Shown here: positions 9,770 to 20,140 of the stretch, piece after piece
How positions within the stretch are numbered: position 1 is the first letter of the stretch
How the letters are laid out: each line of letters begins with the position of its first letter
Source: Rhodocyclaceae bacterium
GTDB taxonomy: Bacteria; Pseudomonadota; Gammaproteobacteria; Burkholderiales; Rhodocyclaceae
DNA: 64,000 nucleotides
Assembly (NCBI GenBank): GCA_028687645.1
Contig: JAQTZQ010000001.1
Coordinates: 1 to 64,000, forward strand
Reading direction: 5' to 3'
Program-made: the position numbers and the translations under genes
Notes under the pieces: model-generated
Seen by the model: only the letters and a program-made list of their open reading frames with translations
Told to the model about the DNA's origin: nothing
Databases searched by the model: none

Positions 9770-11718
9770 AAATATCAACCATCCTCGATCACATCGACAG
9801 TGGACATATGGCGTTGCCTGAATTCCAACGCGGCTATGTCTGGAACAGTGACCAAGTTCGCGGTTTATTCGACTCGCTCTATCGTCGGCATCCGGTAGGG
9901 GGCTTACTTGTTTGGGCAACCGAAGCCAAAACTGCGGCGCACCGAGGTGATGGCCCCCTAGTGGCGGGTATCGTCAAGTTATTGCTGGATGGTCAGCAGC
10001 GTATGACCTCACTCTATGGCGTAGTGCGTGGCAAGCCGCCGAAATTCTTCGATGGCAACGCTAAAGCGTTTACTGGCCTGCATTTTCACCTTGAAACAGA
10101 AGTTTTTGCCTTCTATCAACCCCTCAAAATGCAGGGTGACCCATTGTGGATCGATGTGAGTGCCTTGATGAAGGCGGGTACTGCTGGATTGGGAGGCTTC
10201 GTGACACTCCTTGCTGCACAACCAGCCTTGGCGACCAAAACTGGCGACTACGTAGGTCGTTTGAGCCGTCTATTGGGCATGACGGATATCGAGTTACACA
10301 TTGAAGAAGTGACCGGCGCTGACAAATCCCTGGATGTTGTGGTCGACATCTTTAATCGGGTAAATAGTGGTGGAACCAAGCTTTCCAAAGGTGATTTGGC
10401 TCTAGCAAAGATTTGCGCCGACTGGCCTCAAGCGCGGGATCAAATGAAAGGCAAGCTCAAAATATGGGCACATGCCGATTATCACTTCAACCTCGACTGG
10501 TTATTACGTTCACTCAATACCGTGCTGACGGGTGAAGCCAAGTTCAGCCACTTGGATGACAAAACCGCCGACGACATTCAAGAGGGTTTAAAGCGAGCCA
10601 CCAAAGCCATTGATACCAGCCTCAATCTAATCGGCGGGCGGCTGGGGCTCGATCACGACCAAGTGCTATTCGGTCGTTTTGCTATTCCGGTCATGGTGCG
10701 TTTTCTTGACCAGAACAAGGGGCAGCTTGATGAAAAGCAGCGCGACAAACTGCTGTTCTGGTTCGCTCAAGCGGGTATGTGGGGCCGTTTCTCCGGATCA
10801 ACCGAATCAATCATCGACCAGGACTTGGCTGTTCTCGAAGGGCCGGATGGCGGTTTGGAAAAACTGTTGGAGCAGCTTCGACTTTGGCATGGTGGCCTAC
10901 GCATTGAACCAGGACACTTCACCGGCTGGAGCCTGGGAGCACGTTTTTACCCAGTCCTTTATATGCTGACGCGCATGGGTAGTGCAAAGGATTGGGGAAC
11001 CGGCATCGAACTCAAGGCCAACTTACTCGGCAAAATGAGCAAGTTGGAAGTGCATCACATCTTCCCGAAGGCGCAACTCTACAAACTCAAACATAATCGT
11101 GCAGAGGTCAATGCACTGGCGAATTTCTGCTTTCAGACCAAACAAACCAATCTGGAAATCAGCGACCGTTTGCCAGAAGAGTATTTCCCAAGCTTTGAAT
11201 CTCGACATCCCGGTGCGCTGGCTTCGCAATGGATTCCCATGGATGAGCAGCTATGGAAAATGAAAAATTACCGGGAGTTTCTGGAGGCACGAAAAGAGCT
11301 ATTGGCCGCCGAAGGCAACATGCGAATGGCAGAGCTGTTGCATGGTGACACGAAGTGGCTTGAAGGACCGAGTACTAAACCAGCACCTGCATTGATTGTC
11401 GTTGGTGGCATTACCAGTGAAGCAGAGGAAGATGAACTGGCAACACTTAATGATTGGGTCGAAGCACAAGGCTTGCCGCGTGGCATCATCGGCTTTGATT
11501 TCGCCGACCCGGCAACCGGAGAGCAGCAAGCTATCTTTGATCTGGCATGGCCGAACGGGATTCAGGAGGAACTGACGGCACCTGTAGCCGTCCTTCTCAA
11601 CGAAACCGTTGAAACCATTTCACTGGCAAGTGGTGCAGGTTATCGCTGCTTCACCGCAGCCTCAGCTTTCCAAGAATATATCCAGCGGGAAATACTCTCG
11701 CTTGAATTACAAGATTGA
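9751..11718 (+). CDS. DUF262/GmrSD-like protein
   Basis: ILDHIDSGHMALPEFQRGYVWNSDQVRGLFDSLYRRHPVGGLLVW...LLLDGQQRMTSLYGVV; C-terminal half has HHIFPKAQL (HNH-like). Confidence 0.85.
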   Translation: MSGENVKISTILDHIDSGHMALPEFQRGYVWNSDQVRGLFDSLYRRHPVGGLLVWATEAKTAAHRGDGPLVAGIVKLLLDGQQRMTSLYGVVRGKPPKFFDGNAKAFTGLHFHLETEVFAFYQPLKMQGDPLWIDVSALMKAGTAGLGGFVTLLAAQPALATKTGDYVGRLSRLLGMTDIELHIEEVTGADKSLDVVVDIFNRVNSGGTKLSKGDLALAKICADWPQARDQMKGKLKIWAHADYHFNLDWLLRSLNTVLTGEAKFSHLDDKTADDIQEGLKRATKAIDTSLNLIGGRLGLDHDQVLFGRFAIPVMVRFLDQNKGQLDEKQRDKLLFWFAQAGMWGRFSGSTESIIDQDLAVLEGPDGGLEKLLEQLRLWHGGLRIEPGHFTGWSLGARFYPVLYMLTRMGSAKDWGTGIELKANLLGKMSKLEVHHIFPKAQLYKLKHNRAEVNALANFCFQTKQTNLEISDRLPEEYFPSFESRHPGALASQWIPMDEQLWKMKNYREFLEARKELLAAEGNMRMAELLHGDTKWLEGPSTKPAPALIVVGGITSEAEEDELATLNDWVEAQGLPRGIIGFDFADPATGEQQAIFDLAWPNGIQEELTAPVAVLLNETVETISLASGAGYRCFTAASAFQEYIQREILSLELQD

Positions 11719-11736
11719 TTTGACCGATTGAACGCC

Positions 11737-13728
11737 ATGCAAAAAATAGAAGCTATCAGCCCGGAAGCCCAATCCGCCGACATCGTGGCTGGCAACATTG
11801 CTCAGCTCAAAGCTTTGTTCCCGGAACTGGTTAGCGAAGGGGCTGGGGGTATTACTACGGTCAACGTCGATATATTGAAAGAATTGGTTGGCGACAAGAC
11901 CGTTACCGATGTCGATGAAAAGTACGGACTCAATTGGCATGGCAAGCGGAAAGCCCGGCAATTGGCTCTGACGCCAAGCACCGGCACCTTGCGTCCCTGC
12001 CCGGAGGAGAGCGTCGATTGGGAAGCGACTCAGAACCTGATGATCGAGGGCGACAACCTAGAAGTGCTGAAGCTGCTGCAGAAGAGTTACGGCAACAATG
12101 GAGGACAGGTCAAACTGATCTACATTGACCCGCCTTACAACACCGGCAAAGACTTTGTTTATCCTGATAATTTTCAGGACAACATCAAAAACTATTTGGA
12201 ATTGACTGGGCAGGTTGAGGGTGGAGCAAAGATAACGACCAATACAGAAGCGAGCGGTCGATTCCATACCGATTGGTTGAACATGATGTATCCGCGCTTG
12301 CGTTTAGCGAAGTCGCTATTGCATCCGCAGGGAGCCATCATGGTTTCGTGTGATGATAATGAATTGCCGCGACTGATTTTGTTGTTGGATGAGGTTTTTG
12401 GCGAGGAAAATTTTGTCGGACAAATCGTATGGCAACGCTCTAAAAAAGGTGATGCGAAGCTAATCGCCACCACTCATGAATACATTGTTTGTTACGTTAA
12501 AGACAAGGGAGCCGTACTGGAGCAGGGCGTCTGGCGTCGCCCTAAAGAAGGGGCTGATGAAGTATTGGCAAAATACCAAGAGTTAAAAACCTCTTTGTCA
12601 GGCAACCACGAGGCGATAAGAACAGCGATGATGGACTGGTACAGAAGCTTGCCAGAGGGTGATCCCAAGAAATCGCACAAGCATTACAACTGGTCAGATG
12701 ATCGTGGCTTGTACTTTGCGGCTGACTTTGCTGGCCCTGATGATGGCCGCGAATCACGCCCTCGCCATGACATTTTCCACCCCGTTACAAATCAGCCGTG
12801 TAAAAAGCCGTCCACTGGCTGGCGGTGGGACGAAGAAAAAACCAATTGGGCTTTGGCGCAAACTCCACCTCGCATTCATTTTGGGCCGGATGAGACAACC
12901 ATTCCCACTCGCAAAAGCTATCTTTTTGAAATCGACAGAGAACCCTACTCGTCCGTTTTTTACCGAGATGGTCGATCTGCAACTTTGGAAGTTGAAGATT
13001 TAGTGGGTAAAGGGTGGTTCCAGTTCCCTAAGAACACAGATGTCCTCTCAGAACTGATTGAACTAATCACTAAACCTGATGACATTATTCTGGATTTCTT
13101 TGCCGGGTCTGGCAGCACGGGACATGCTGTTATGAAAGTAAATTCAGCCCATCAAACTAAGAGACGCTTCATCCTCGTTCAACTTCCGGAGCCAACTGGT
13201 AAGGAGCCGTACAAGAGCATTTGCGACATCACCAAGCAGCGGCTACGTAAAGCTGGCGACAAGATTGCAACTTCTGCTGGTTTAATGAAGCCTGATTTAG
13301 GCTTTCGCGTTTTCAAGCTCGAAACGTCCAATATCCGCGCCTGGAACCCCAAGACCAACGACCTCAAAACATCGCTGTTCGACCACCTCGATCATCTCGA
13401 AGCTGACCGCACTAGCGACGACATCCTGTACGAAATCTTGCTCAAGCTTGGTTTGGACCTCTGTATTCCCATTGAGAAGCGCGAAATCGCGGGCAAGCAG
13501 GTCAATAGTGTTGGCGTGGGTGTGCTGATGGCCTGTCTTAATGAAAGCATAAAGATGGTAGAGGTGGAAGCTCTGGCGCTGGGCATGGTCGCCTGGCGTG
13601 AGGAACAGGGAACGGTCGGTGACACCACGACGGTATTCCGAGATAGCGCCTTCGAGAACGATGTTGCCAAGAGCAACCTGGCAGCTATCCTCGAACAGCA
13701 TGGTATCAAGCAAGTGCGGAGCTTGTAA
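11737..13728 (+). CDS. Type III-like adenine-N6 DNA methyltransferase (Mod)
   Basis: LIYIDPPYNTGKDF (motif IV) before DFFAGSGSTGHAV (motif I), beta-class order. Confidence 0.92.
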   Translation: MQKIEAISPEAQSADIVAGNIAQLKALFPELVSEGAGGITTVNVDILKELVGDKTVTDVDEKYGLNWHGKRKARQLALTPSTGTLRPCPEESVDWEATQNLMIEGDNLEVLKLLQKSYGNNGGQVKLIYIDPPYNTGKDFVYPDNFQDNIKNYLELTGQVEGGAKITTNTEASGRFHTDWLNMMYPRLRLAKSLLHPQGAIMVSCDDNELPRLILLLDEVFGEENFVGQIVWQRSKKGDAKLIATTHEYIVCYVKDKGAVLEQGVWRRPKEGADEVLAKYQELKTSLSGNHEAIRTAMMDWYRSLPEGDPKKSHKHYNWSDDRGLYFAADFAGPDDGRESRPRHDIFHPVTNQPCKKPSTGWRWDEEKTNWALAQTPPRIHFGPDETTIPTRKSYLFEIDREPYSSVFYRDGRSATLEVEDLVGKGWFQFPKNTDVLSELIELITKPDDIILDFFAGSGSTGHAVMKVNSAHQTKRRFILVQLPEPTGKEPYKSICDITKQRLRKAGDKIATSAGLMKPDLGFRVFKLETSNIRAWNPKTNDLKTSLFDHLDHLEADRTSDDILYEILLKLGLDLCIPIEKREIAGKQVNSVGVGVLMACLNESIKMVEVEALALGMVAWREEQGTVGDTTTVFRDSAFENDVAKSNLAAILEQHGIKQVRSL

Positions 13729-13730
13729 GC

Positions 13731-15467
13731 ATGGAAAACGAAAGCCTCCTTGAACTGCTGGAACGATTACGCAGCCGTAGCCATGAAGGGATTGCTGTTG
13801 AGTTCAAGTCCAACCTGAATGATCCGGCAGAAATCGGCCAGTACATTTCGGCACTTGCCAATTCAGCGGCTTTGGAAGGGGAAAGTCGTGCCTGGGTGGT
13901 CTGGGGGGTTGTGGATGTCACGCATGAGGTCATCGGTACGAGCTTTGACCCATTTGCCGCCAAGGTGGAGGGCAACCAGAGCTTGATTATGTGGTTGCAG
14001 CGGATGACGACGCCGAAGGCTGATTTCAGCTTTCATCAGGCGGAGCATTCTGTGGGTAGCGTTGTGATGCTGGAAATCCATCCGGCTCGTACTGCACCGG
14101 TTGCCTTTCAGAATATCCGCTACATCCGTATCGACAGCCACAAGACCAAGCTGGGCGAACATTCCGACAAGGAGGCCCGGCTTTGGGAAGTGCTCGGCCA
14201 GAAGGCAGACTGGTCGGGTGAATTAGTGGCTGGTGCAAGTCTTGATGACCTTGCGCCGGAAGCGATTGAGATGGCTCGCAAGCGGTTCATCGAATATCTG
14301 GTGAAGAGCGAGCGTGATGCTGAGCGTCATGAGCAGATTCGTCACGAAGCAGCGGGCTGGGATGTTCCGACTTTGCTGAACAAGGCGAAGCTGACAAAGC
14401 AGGGACGAGTGACGCGCTCGGCCTTGCTGTTACTGGGCAAGGATGAGTCCGCTCATTTCCTGGCTCCGGCTGATACCAAGATTAGTTGGGTCTTGCGCGA
14501 TGCGAACAATACGACGAAAAGCAGCCAGCATTTCAGTCTGCCGCTACTGCTATCGACCGATAAGGTGTTTTCCTACATTCGCAACGTCACTATCGAGCAC
14601 ATGCCCGATGGCACTTTGTTCCCGACGGCGATCCAGCAATACGACCCTTGGGTGATTCGTGAGGCGCTGCATAACTGCATTGCTCACCAGGACTACCAGC
14701 TTGGAGGCAAAATCAATCTTGTGGAGCATCCTGACCGCCTCGTTTTCTCGAACCTCGGCCAGTTTATCCCGCCAAGCGTTGAGTGGATGCTTGAGCATCA
14801 GTCGCCGCCCGAGCACTACCGTAACCAGTGGCTGATTGACGGGATGATCCGCTTGCGGATGATTGACCAGGTGGGCAGCGGTATTCGCCGGATGTTCCAG
14901 ACCCAGCGCGACCGTTTCTTCCCTTTGCCGGATTACCGTATCGACGAAAACGAACTGGGTAAGCCACGTGTGGAGGTAACGTTGCCCGGTCAAATCCTTG
15001 ACCCGAAATACACCCTAGTATTGATGAAGCGGGATGATCTTGACCTTCGTCAGGTGCTGCTGCTGGACAGTGTTCAGAAGCGGCGCGTCATCTCACAAGA
15101 GGCAGTCAAGGAACTGAAGGGGCTGAAGCTGATCGAGGGGCGTTCGCCGAACTTCTTTGTTTCCTCCAAAGTGGCGGAATGGACTAATCAAAAGGCACAC
15201 TACATTCTTACTCGGGGTTTGGATGACAAGTACTACCAGCAGCTTGTTTTGCAGTATTTGGGCGAATACAAACGCGCCTTACGCAGAGATCTGGATGGAT
15301 TCCTGACAACCAAGTTGCCGGATGTGCTGGATGCCGCTCAGAAACAGCACAAGATAAAGAACCTCCTACAGGCCATGCGTCGGCAAGGGCTGATACATCC
15401 TGAGGGGCCTCGCTCGTCTGCTGTCTGGAAACTCGGAGCCGAGCCTGTCTTGGATAAGGCTAACTAG
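13731..15467 (+). CDS. AlbA_2/Schlafen-like ATP-binding protein (RecG-like HTH family)
   Basis: EGIAVEFKSNLNDPAEIGQYISALANSAALEG...WVVWGV; EALHNCIAHQDYQLGGKINLVEHPDRLVFSN HATPase-like segment. Confidence 0.8.
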   Translation: MENESLLELLERLRSRSHEGIAVEFKSNLNDPAEIGQYISALANSAALEGESRAWVVWGVVDVTHEVIGTSFDPFAAKVEGNQSLIMWLQRMTTPKADFSFHQAEHSVGSVVMLEIHPARTAPVAFQNIRYIRIDSHKTKLGEHSDKEARLWEVLGQKADWSGELVAGASLDDLAPEAIEMARKRFIEYLVKSERDAERHEQIRHEAAGWDVPTLLNKAKLTKQGRVTRSALLLLGKDESAHFLAPADTKISWVLRDANNTTKSSQHFSLPLLLSTDKVFSYIRNVTIEHMPDGTLFPTAIQQYDPWVIREALHNCIAHQDYQLGGKINLVEHPDRLVFSNLGQFIPPSVEWMLEHQSPPEHYRNQWLIDGMIRLRMIDQVGSGIRRMFQTQRDRFFPLPDYRIDENELGKPRVEVTLPGQILDPKYTLVLMKRDDLDLRQVLLLDSVQKRRVISQEAVKELKGLKLIEGRSPNFFVSSKVAEWTNQKAHYILTRGLDDKYYQQLVLQYLGEYKRALRRDLDGFLTTKLPDVLDAAQKQHKIKNLLQAMRRQGLIHPEGPRSSAVWKLGAEPVLDKAN

Positions 15468-15570
15468 GCCTTGGTTTTAGCCAAGAGTTTAGACAAGAAT
15501 TTTCGTAACCAATTGATTTATATGTTGTCTAGGATTGGCTTCAGAAGTTGAGATTAGACAAGGACGCTGC

Positions 15571-18500
15571 ATGAAACTGCATTTTGAATCTGATTTGCCC
15601 TACCAAATCGAAGCCATCGAGGCCGTCTGTGACCTATTCCGGGGCCAGGAAGTATGTCGCTCCGTTTTTACGGTTACGGCTCAAGCCTTGGGTAGCTCTG
15701 ACACTCAGCAAAGTTTTGAAGGCAAGCAATTCACCGAAAGCGGCGGTATCGGCAATGCCCTGCACCTGATCGTCGACGAGGAATTGAACGAGAACCTGCA
15801 ACAGGTTCAGCTTCGCAATGGCCTTCCGCCTTCTTTGCCGTTGGAATCCAAGCAGCCACTCGATTTCACGGTGGAGATGGAAACTGGCACGGGTAAGACC
15901 TACGTCTACCTGCGGAGTGTGTTCGAGTTGAACCAGCGGTATGGCTTCACCAAGTTCGTGGTAGTTGTGCCGTCAGTGGCGATCAAGGAAGGCGTGAACA
16001 AGACGCTACAGATCACCCGCGAGCATTTCGAGGGGCTATACCCCAGCGCAAAGGGCTACGAGTTCTTTCAGTACGACTCCGAAAAGCTCGGTCAGGTCCG
16101 CAACTTTGCAACCAGCCCGAATATTCAGATCATGGTCATCACTGTCGGGGCGATCAACAAGTTTGGCGACGAAGCGGCTGCACAAGCGGAAGAGTCCGAC
16201 GAGAGTAAGCGCCGCGAGAAGTCCAAGAACAAGATGTACCGGGCCAGCGAGAAAACGGGCGGTGAGCGCCCCATTGACCTTATCCGGCAGACCAGCCCGA
16301 TCCTGATTGTGGATGAGCCGCAAAGCGTTGATGGAGGTATCGACGGCAAGGGCAAGAAGGCGCTGGCACACATGTCGCCGCTTTGCACCCTGCGTTATTC
16401 CGCGACGCACGTGGAAAAGCACAACATGGTGTACCGCCTGGACGCCGTGGATGCTTACGAACAGCGATTGGTGAAGCAGATCGAGGTGGCAGCGGCCACC
16501 GTACAGGGCGGCAATAACAAGCCCTACGTCAAACTGCTGGCGGTCAACAACAAGCGCGGTGTGATTTCGGCCAGCATCGAAGTTGACCGTGAAAACGCGG
16601 CGGGTGTGGTGCGTCGGGACACGATTACGGTTCAGGATGGCTTCGATCTGGAGCAGGAAACTAGACGAGCCTTGTATGCTGATATTCGCATCGGTGAAAT
16701 TCGTGCCGGGAGCGGCAAGAAGAGTAGCGACCAGTTCCTGGAGCTGAAGGTGCCTGGCAATGAGGTGTTTCTGCGTGTAGGCGAGGCTTACGGCGATGTC
16801 GATGCCAACGCCGTGCATCGGGAGATGATTCGTCGCACCATCAAGGAACATCTGGATAAGGAAAAGCGCCTGCGGCCTCTTGGCGTGAAGGTGCTGAGCC
16901 TGTTCTTCATCGACGAGGTGGCAAAGTATCGGCAATACGACGAGCAGGGCAATCAGGTAAAGGGCGAATACGCCACGATCTTCGAGGAAGAATACAAGCG
17001 GTGGGCACGTCACCCCGATTACCAGAGCCTGTTTGGCGAAATCGACCTGGCGATGGCTGCCGATGAGGTGCACAACGGCTATTTCTCAATCGACAAGAAG
17101 AAGGTCGGCGGTAAAACCGTTGAAGTGCTCAAGGACACGAGCGGCACGACGGCTGCCGACGACGATACCTACAACCTCATCATGCGCGACAAGGAAAAGC
17201 TGCTGGGTTTCGAGTCGCCGCTGAAGTTCATCTTCTCGCACTCTGCCCTGAAGGAAGGCTGGGACAACCCGAACGTCTTCCAGATTTGCAATTTCTCGAC
17301 CCGTGAGACCGAGCGTTGGCGTCGGCAAACGATTGGCCGTGGCCTACGTCTTTGCGTCAATCAGAAGGGTGAGCGGCTGCGAGGGTTCGAGATCAACACG
17401 CTGACGGTGATCGCCACCGAAAGCTATGAGCAGTTTGCTGAGAACCTGCAGAAGGATATCGAGAAGGACACAGGGATTCAGTTCGGCGTGGTGCATGACC
17501 ACGAATTTGCCGCGATTCCCGTGACATCGGAGAGTGGAGAGGTTTCGCCCTTTGGTTTCGAGGCTTCCAAAACCTTGTGGGGCCACCTTCAGGCACAGGG
17601 TTACATCAGTGACAAGGGTAAGGTTCAGGATTCGCTGAAAACGGCGTTGAAAACTGGTGATATGCAACTGCCTGCCGAGTTCGAGTCGCAGCGCCATCAG
17701 ATCGTGGCGGTGCTTAAGAAGCTTTCCGGCAAGCTGGAGATCAAAAACGCCGACGACCGCAAACCGATTTCGGTCAGAAAATCGGTCCTACTCAGCCCCG
17801 ACTTCAAGGCCCTGTGGGATCGCATCAAGCACAAGACCACGTATCGCGTTCAATTCGACAACGAAAAGCTGATCGAACGCTGCATCCAGGCGCTGGATGA
17901 TGCCCCGCCAGTTTCCAAGACACGCTTGCAGTGGAAAAAGGCGGGGATGACAATTGGCAAGGCAGGCGTCGATGCCTCGTTGCTGTCAGTGTCGGAACCT
18001 ATCGCTTTGTATGAGGCCGATATTGAATTGCCCGATGTGCTGACGGAATTGCAGGACAGAACCCAACTGACCCGCAAGACGATTGCCCGCATCCTGACCG
18101 AGAGCACCCGGCTGAACGATTTCAAGCGCAATCCCCAGCAGTTCATCGAATTGGCCTCGGACGCGATTAACCGTTGCAAGCGCCTAGCCCTAGTCGATGG
18201 CATCAAATATCAGCGCCTCGGCGACGAGCACTACTACGCGCAGGAGCTATTCGAGTCGGAAGAAGTGTCCGGTTATTTGCAAAATATGGTGCTCAATACC
18301 GAGAGGTCGGTTTACGAGCATGTTGTTTATGACTCGGCAATCGAGCGTGATTTTGCAGAATCCCTGGAGAAGAACGAGGCAGTAAAGGTGTACGCCAAGC
18401 TGCCAGGCTGGTTCAAGGTGCCGACCCCGCTAGGAACATACAACCCCGATTGGGCTGTGTTGGTGACACTAGACGGGCAGGAACGCCTTTACTTTGTCGT

Positions 18501-18657
18501 TGAAACCAAAGGCAGTCTTTTTGACGACGAGCTTCGGGATCGTGAAGGTGGCAAGATCAAGTGTGGGGCAGCCCACTTCACCGCTCTGGCGAGCGAGGCT
18601 GATGCTGCGCGGTATGTTGTTGCCCGCTCTATTGAGGATGTTTTTGCAAAGATATGA
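15571..18657 (+). CDS. Type III restriction endonuclease Res-like subunit
   Basis: FTVEMETGTGKTYVYLRSVFEL, ILIVDEPQSV, SATH, QTIGRGLRLCVN helicase motifs; C-terminal YNPDWAVLV...YFVVETKG nuclease motif. Confidence 0.9.
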   Translation: MKLHFESDLPYQIEAIEAVCDLFRGQEVCRSVFTVTAQALGSSDTQQSFEGKQFTESGGIGNALHLIVDEELNENLQQVQLRNGLPPSLPLESKQPLDFTVEMETGTGKTYVYLRSVFELNQRYGFTKFVVVVPSVAIKEGVNKTLQITREHFEGLYPSAKGYEFFQYDSEKLGQVRNFATSPNIQIMVITVGAINKFGDEAAAQAEESDESKRREKSKNKMYRASEKTGGERPIDLIRQTSPILIVDEPQSVDGGIDGKGKKALAHMSPLCTLRYSATHVEKHNMVYRLDAVDAYEQRLVKQIEVAAATVQGGNNKPYVKLLAVNNKRGVISASIEVDRENAAGVVRRDTITVQDGFDLEQETRRALYADIRIGEIRAGSGKKSSDQFLELKVPGNEVFLRVGEAYGDVDANAVHREMIRRTIKEHLDKEKRLRPLGVKVLSLFFIDEVAKYRQYDEQGNQVKGEYATIFEEEYKRWARHPDYQSLFGEIDLAMAADEVHNGYFSIDKKKVGGKTVEVLKDTSGTTAADDDTYNLIMRDKEKLLGFESPLKFIFSHSALKEGWDNPNVFQICNFSTRETERWRRQTIGRGLRLCVNQKGERLRGFEINTLTVIATESYEQFAENLQKDIEKDTGIQFGVVHDHEFAAIPVTSESGEVSPFGFEASKTLWGHLQAQGYISDKGKVQDSLKTALKTGDMQLPAEFESQRHQIVAVLKKLSGKLEIKNADDRKPISVRKSVLLSPDFKALWDRIKHKTTYRVQFDNEKLIERCIQALDDAPPVSKTRLQWKKAGMTIGKAGVDASLLSVSEPIALYEADIELPDVLTELQDRTQLTRKTIARILTESTRLNDFKRNPQQFIELASDAINRCKRLALVDGIKYQRLGDEHYYAQELFESEEVSGYLQNMVLNTERSVYEHVVYDSAIERDFAESLEKNEAVKVYAKLPGWFKVPTPLGTYNPDWAVLVTLDGQERLYFVVETKGSLFDDELRDREGGKIKCGAAHFTALASEADAARYVVARSIEDVFAKI

Positions 18658-18706
18658 GCTATCGGGCTACGGTTTTCTTTCAAACATTCGAGAAGTCACA
18701 GCACTC

Positions 18707-19210
18707 ATGAACTCCATTATCAGGACCCTGTTTTTTCTCTCAGCGATTGCTCCAGCTGTGGTGCTGTCCGCAGCCGCGCAGTTTTACAAGCAAGGTGGAT
18801 CGACAGAGATTTACGGGTGGATAGCTGCGGGGGCATTGGCTTGCATATTCCCCTTCTTGGTTATTCGAGCCGCAGCAGTTCAGACCGAGGTGCTTGCCTT
18901 CAGCGCGAAGAAAATCGACTCTCAGGATTGGCTGCTGGTCGTTTTTGTCGTTTCGTACTTCATTCCGTTGATAGCCAAACTGGAAGACCTTCAGACGCTC
19001 GCCTGGATTTCTGTGGTTGCGGCAGTGCTCTTGGCAACGCTAGAGGCAATCCCATGCCATCCGATGCTACATGTCCTTCGCTACAGGTTCTACAAAGTTG
19101 AAGGTGACAACGGCATGGTTTATACATTGATTTCGCGACGAAGGTTACTCACAGCGGCTGACATCAAGTCGGTTCGTCAATTAAGTCCGCAACTTCTTCT
19201 GGAGGGATGA
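18707..19210 (+). CDS. kwaA: Four-TM protein, KwaA-like (Kiwa)
   Basis: About four hydrophobic helices, then HPMLHVLRYRFYKVEGDNGMVYTLISRR; overlaps the DUF4868-like gene. Confidence 0.6.
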   Translation: MNSIIRTLFFLSAIAPAVVLSAAAQFYKQGGSTEIYGWIAAGALACIFPFLVIRAAAVQTEVLAFSAKKIDSQDWLLVVFVVSYFIPLIAKLEDLQTLAWISVVAAVLLATLEAIPCHPMLHVLRYRFYKVEGDNGMVYTLISRRRLLTAADIKSVRQLSPQLLLEG

Positions 19211-20082
19211 TGTTCACACTTTTTGCCTACACTCGGGACCCTGGAAATCGAATCGTCAGGTTTGCAGTTAACAACGATGTTCAGGCGTCGATGAGCGCGT
19301 ACTTGGCTGGACAGGTCGAAGCGTTTGGCACTGACTGCGAAGAGGTGCCGTTCGATGGGAACTACAAACCTGAGCAGGGCGAAATGCTCGTCATTGAAGG
19401 GTTCGAGGACTTGGATAGCTTGGCGAAAGTCGTTGAAGCACCCTTGGATGTACCGGTTGCTGATCCGACAAGCCTAGATTTCGACCAGATCAGAGCTCTG
19501 TTCTTCGGCCAGAAGGAAGGGGACGGCACTTGGGTGGTGTATTTGCAGAGCTTTGATCGACGCCGGGTAATCTCCTCCGCTGGTTTTTCGATCTTTCACT
19601 CGAAGGACACGTACAAGCGTATCGAGGGTTCTGGACTGACGCTAGACAACAAGCTTGCGGCGAGGTTGCGCGGCACCAAGCTGTCTTTCTTCAGCTTCTT
19701 TCACATTCGACAGATCTTTGACATGTCGAACTACTATCAGGAAGCGACTGACAACGACATTAAGCAGTTTGCGGAACTAAAGGAATTACATGTTGAGAAC
19801 GTTGACGAACTGATGGCTGCCAGCGATTCCTGGGTTCGACGCAAGGTCTGGCTGGTGATGCAGAGCAGTATCCTAGGTAAAGTGCCGCCCAACGACATCA
19901 AGGCTATCGCCGCTGAATTCAGTATCCCCATTGAATACGTGACTCTGGATGGTAGCGAAAGGATTAAGGTCCCTAGCGACAGAAAATCACTGAAGACGTT
20001 GCTGCGATTCCTGGACGAGGATTACTACAAGTCTCCCTTATCGAAGACGAATTTCCTCACAAATTCAAAGCGAGCGGTCTGA
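19207..20082 (+). CDS. kwaB: KwaB-like DUF4868 protein (Kiwa)
   Basis: LSFFSFFHIRQIFDMSNYYQEAT...LLRFLDEDYYKSPLSKTNFLTNSKRAV C-terminal signature; paired with upstream TM protein. Confidence 0.65.
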   Translation: MMFTLFAYTRDPGNRIVRFAVNNDVQASMSAYLAGQVEAFGTDCEEVPFDGNYKPEQGEMLVIEGFEDLDSLAKVVEAPLDVPVADPTSLDFDQIRALFFGQKEGDGTWVVYLQSFDRRRVISSAGFSIFHSKDTYKRIEGSGLTLDNKLAARLRGTKLSFFSFFHIRQIFDMSNYYQEATDNDIKQFAELKELHVENVDELMAASDSWVRRKVWLVMQSSILGKVPPNDIKAIAAEFSIPIEYVTLDGSERIKVPSDRKSLKTLLRFLDEDYYKSPLSKTNFLTNSKRAV

Positions 20083-20140
20083 CTACGAAATGTCGGTATG
20101 TTGCGAATTGCCAAATCGTTGAGGATGCCTTAGTTAAAAT

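Noticed and set aside
16036-17073. 345-aa minus-strand ORF
   Set aside because: Antisense to the clearly coding res gene; composition is a shadow of the high-GC coding strand.
5602-18657. BREX or DISARM assignment for the large operon
   Set aside because: No PglZ/BrxC or DrmA/DrmB-type genes; Mod/Res motifs fit a Type III-like system better.
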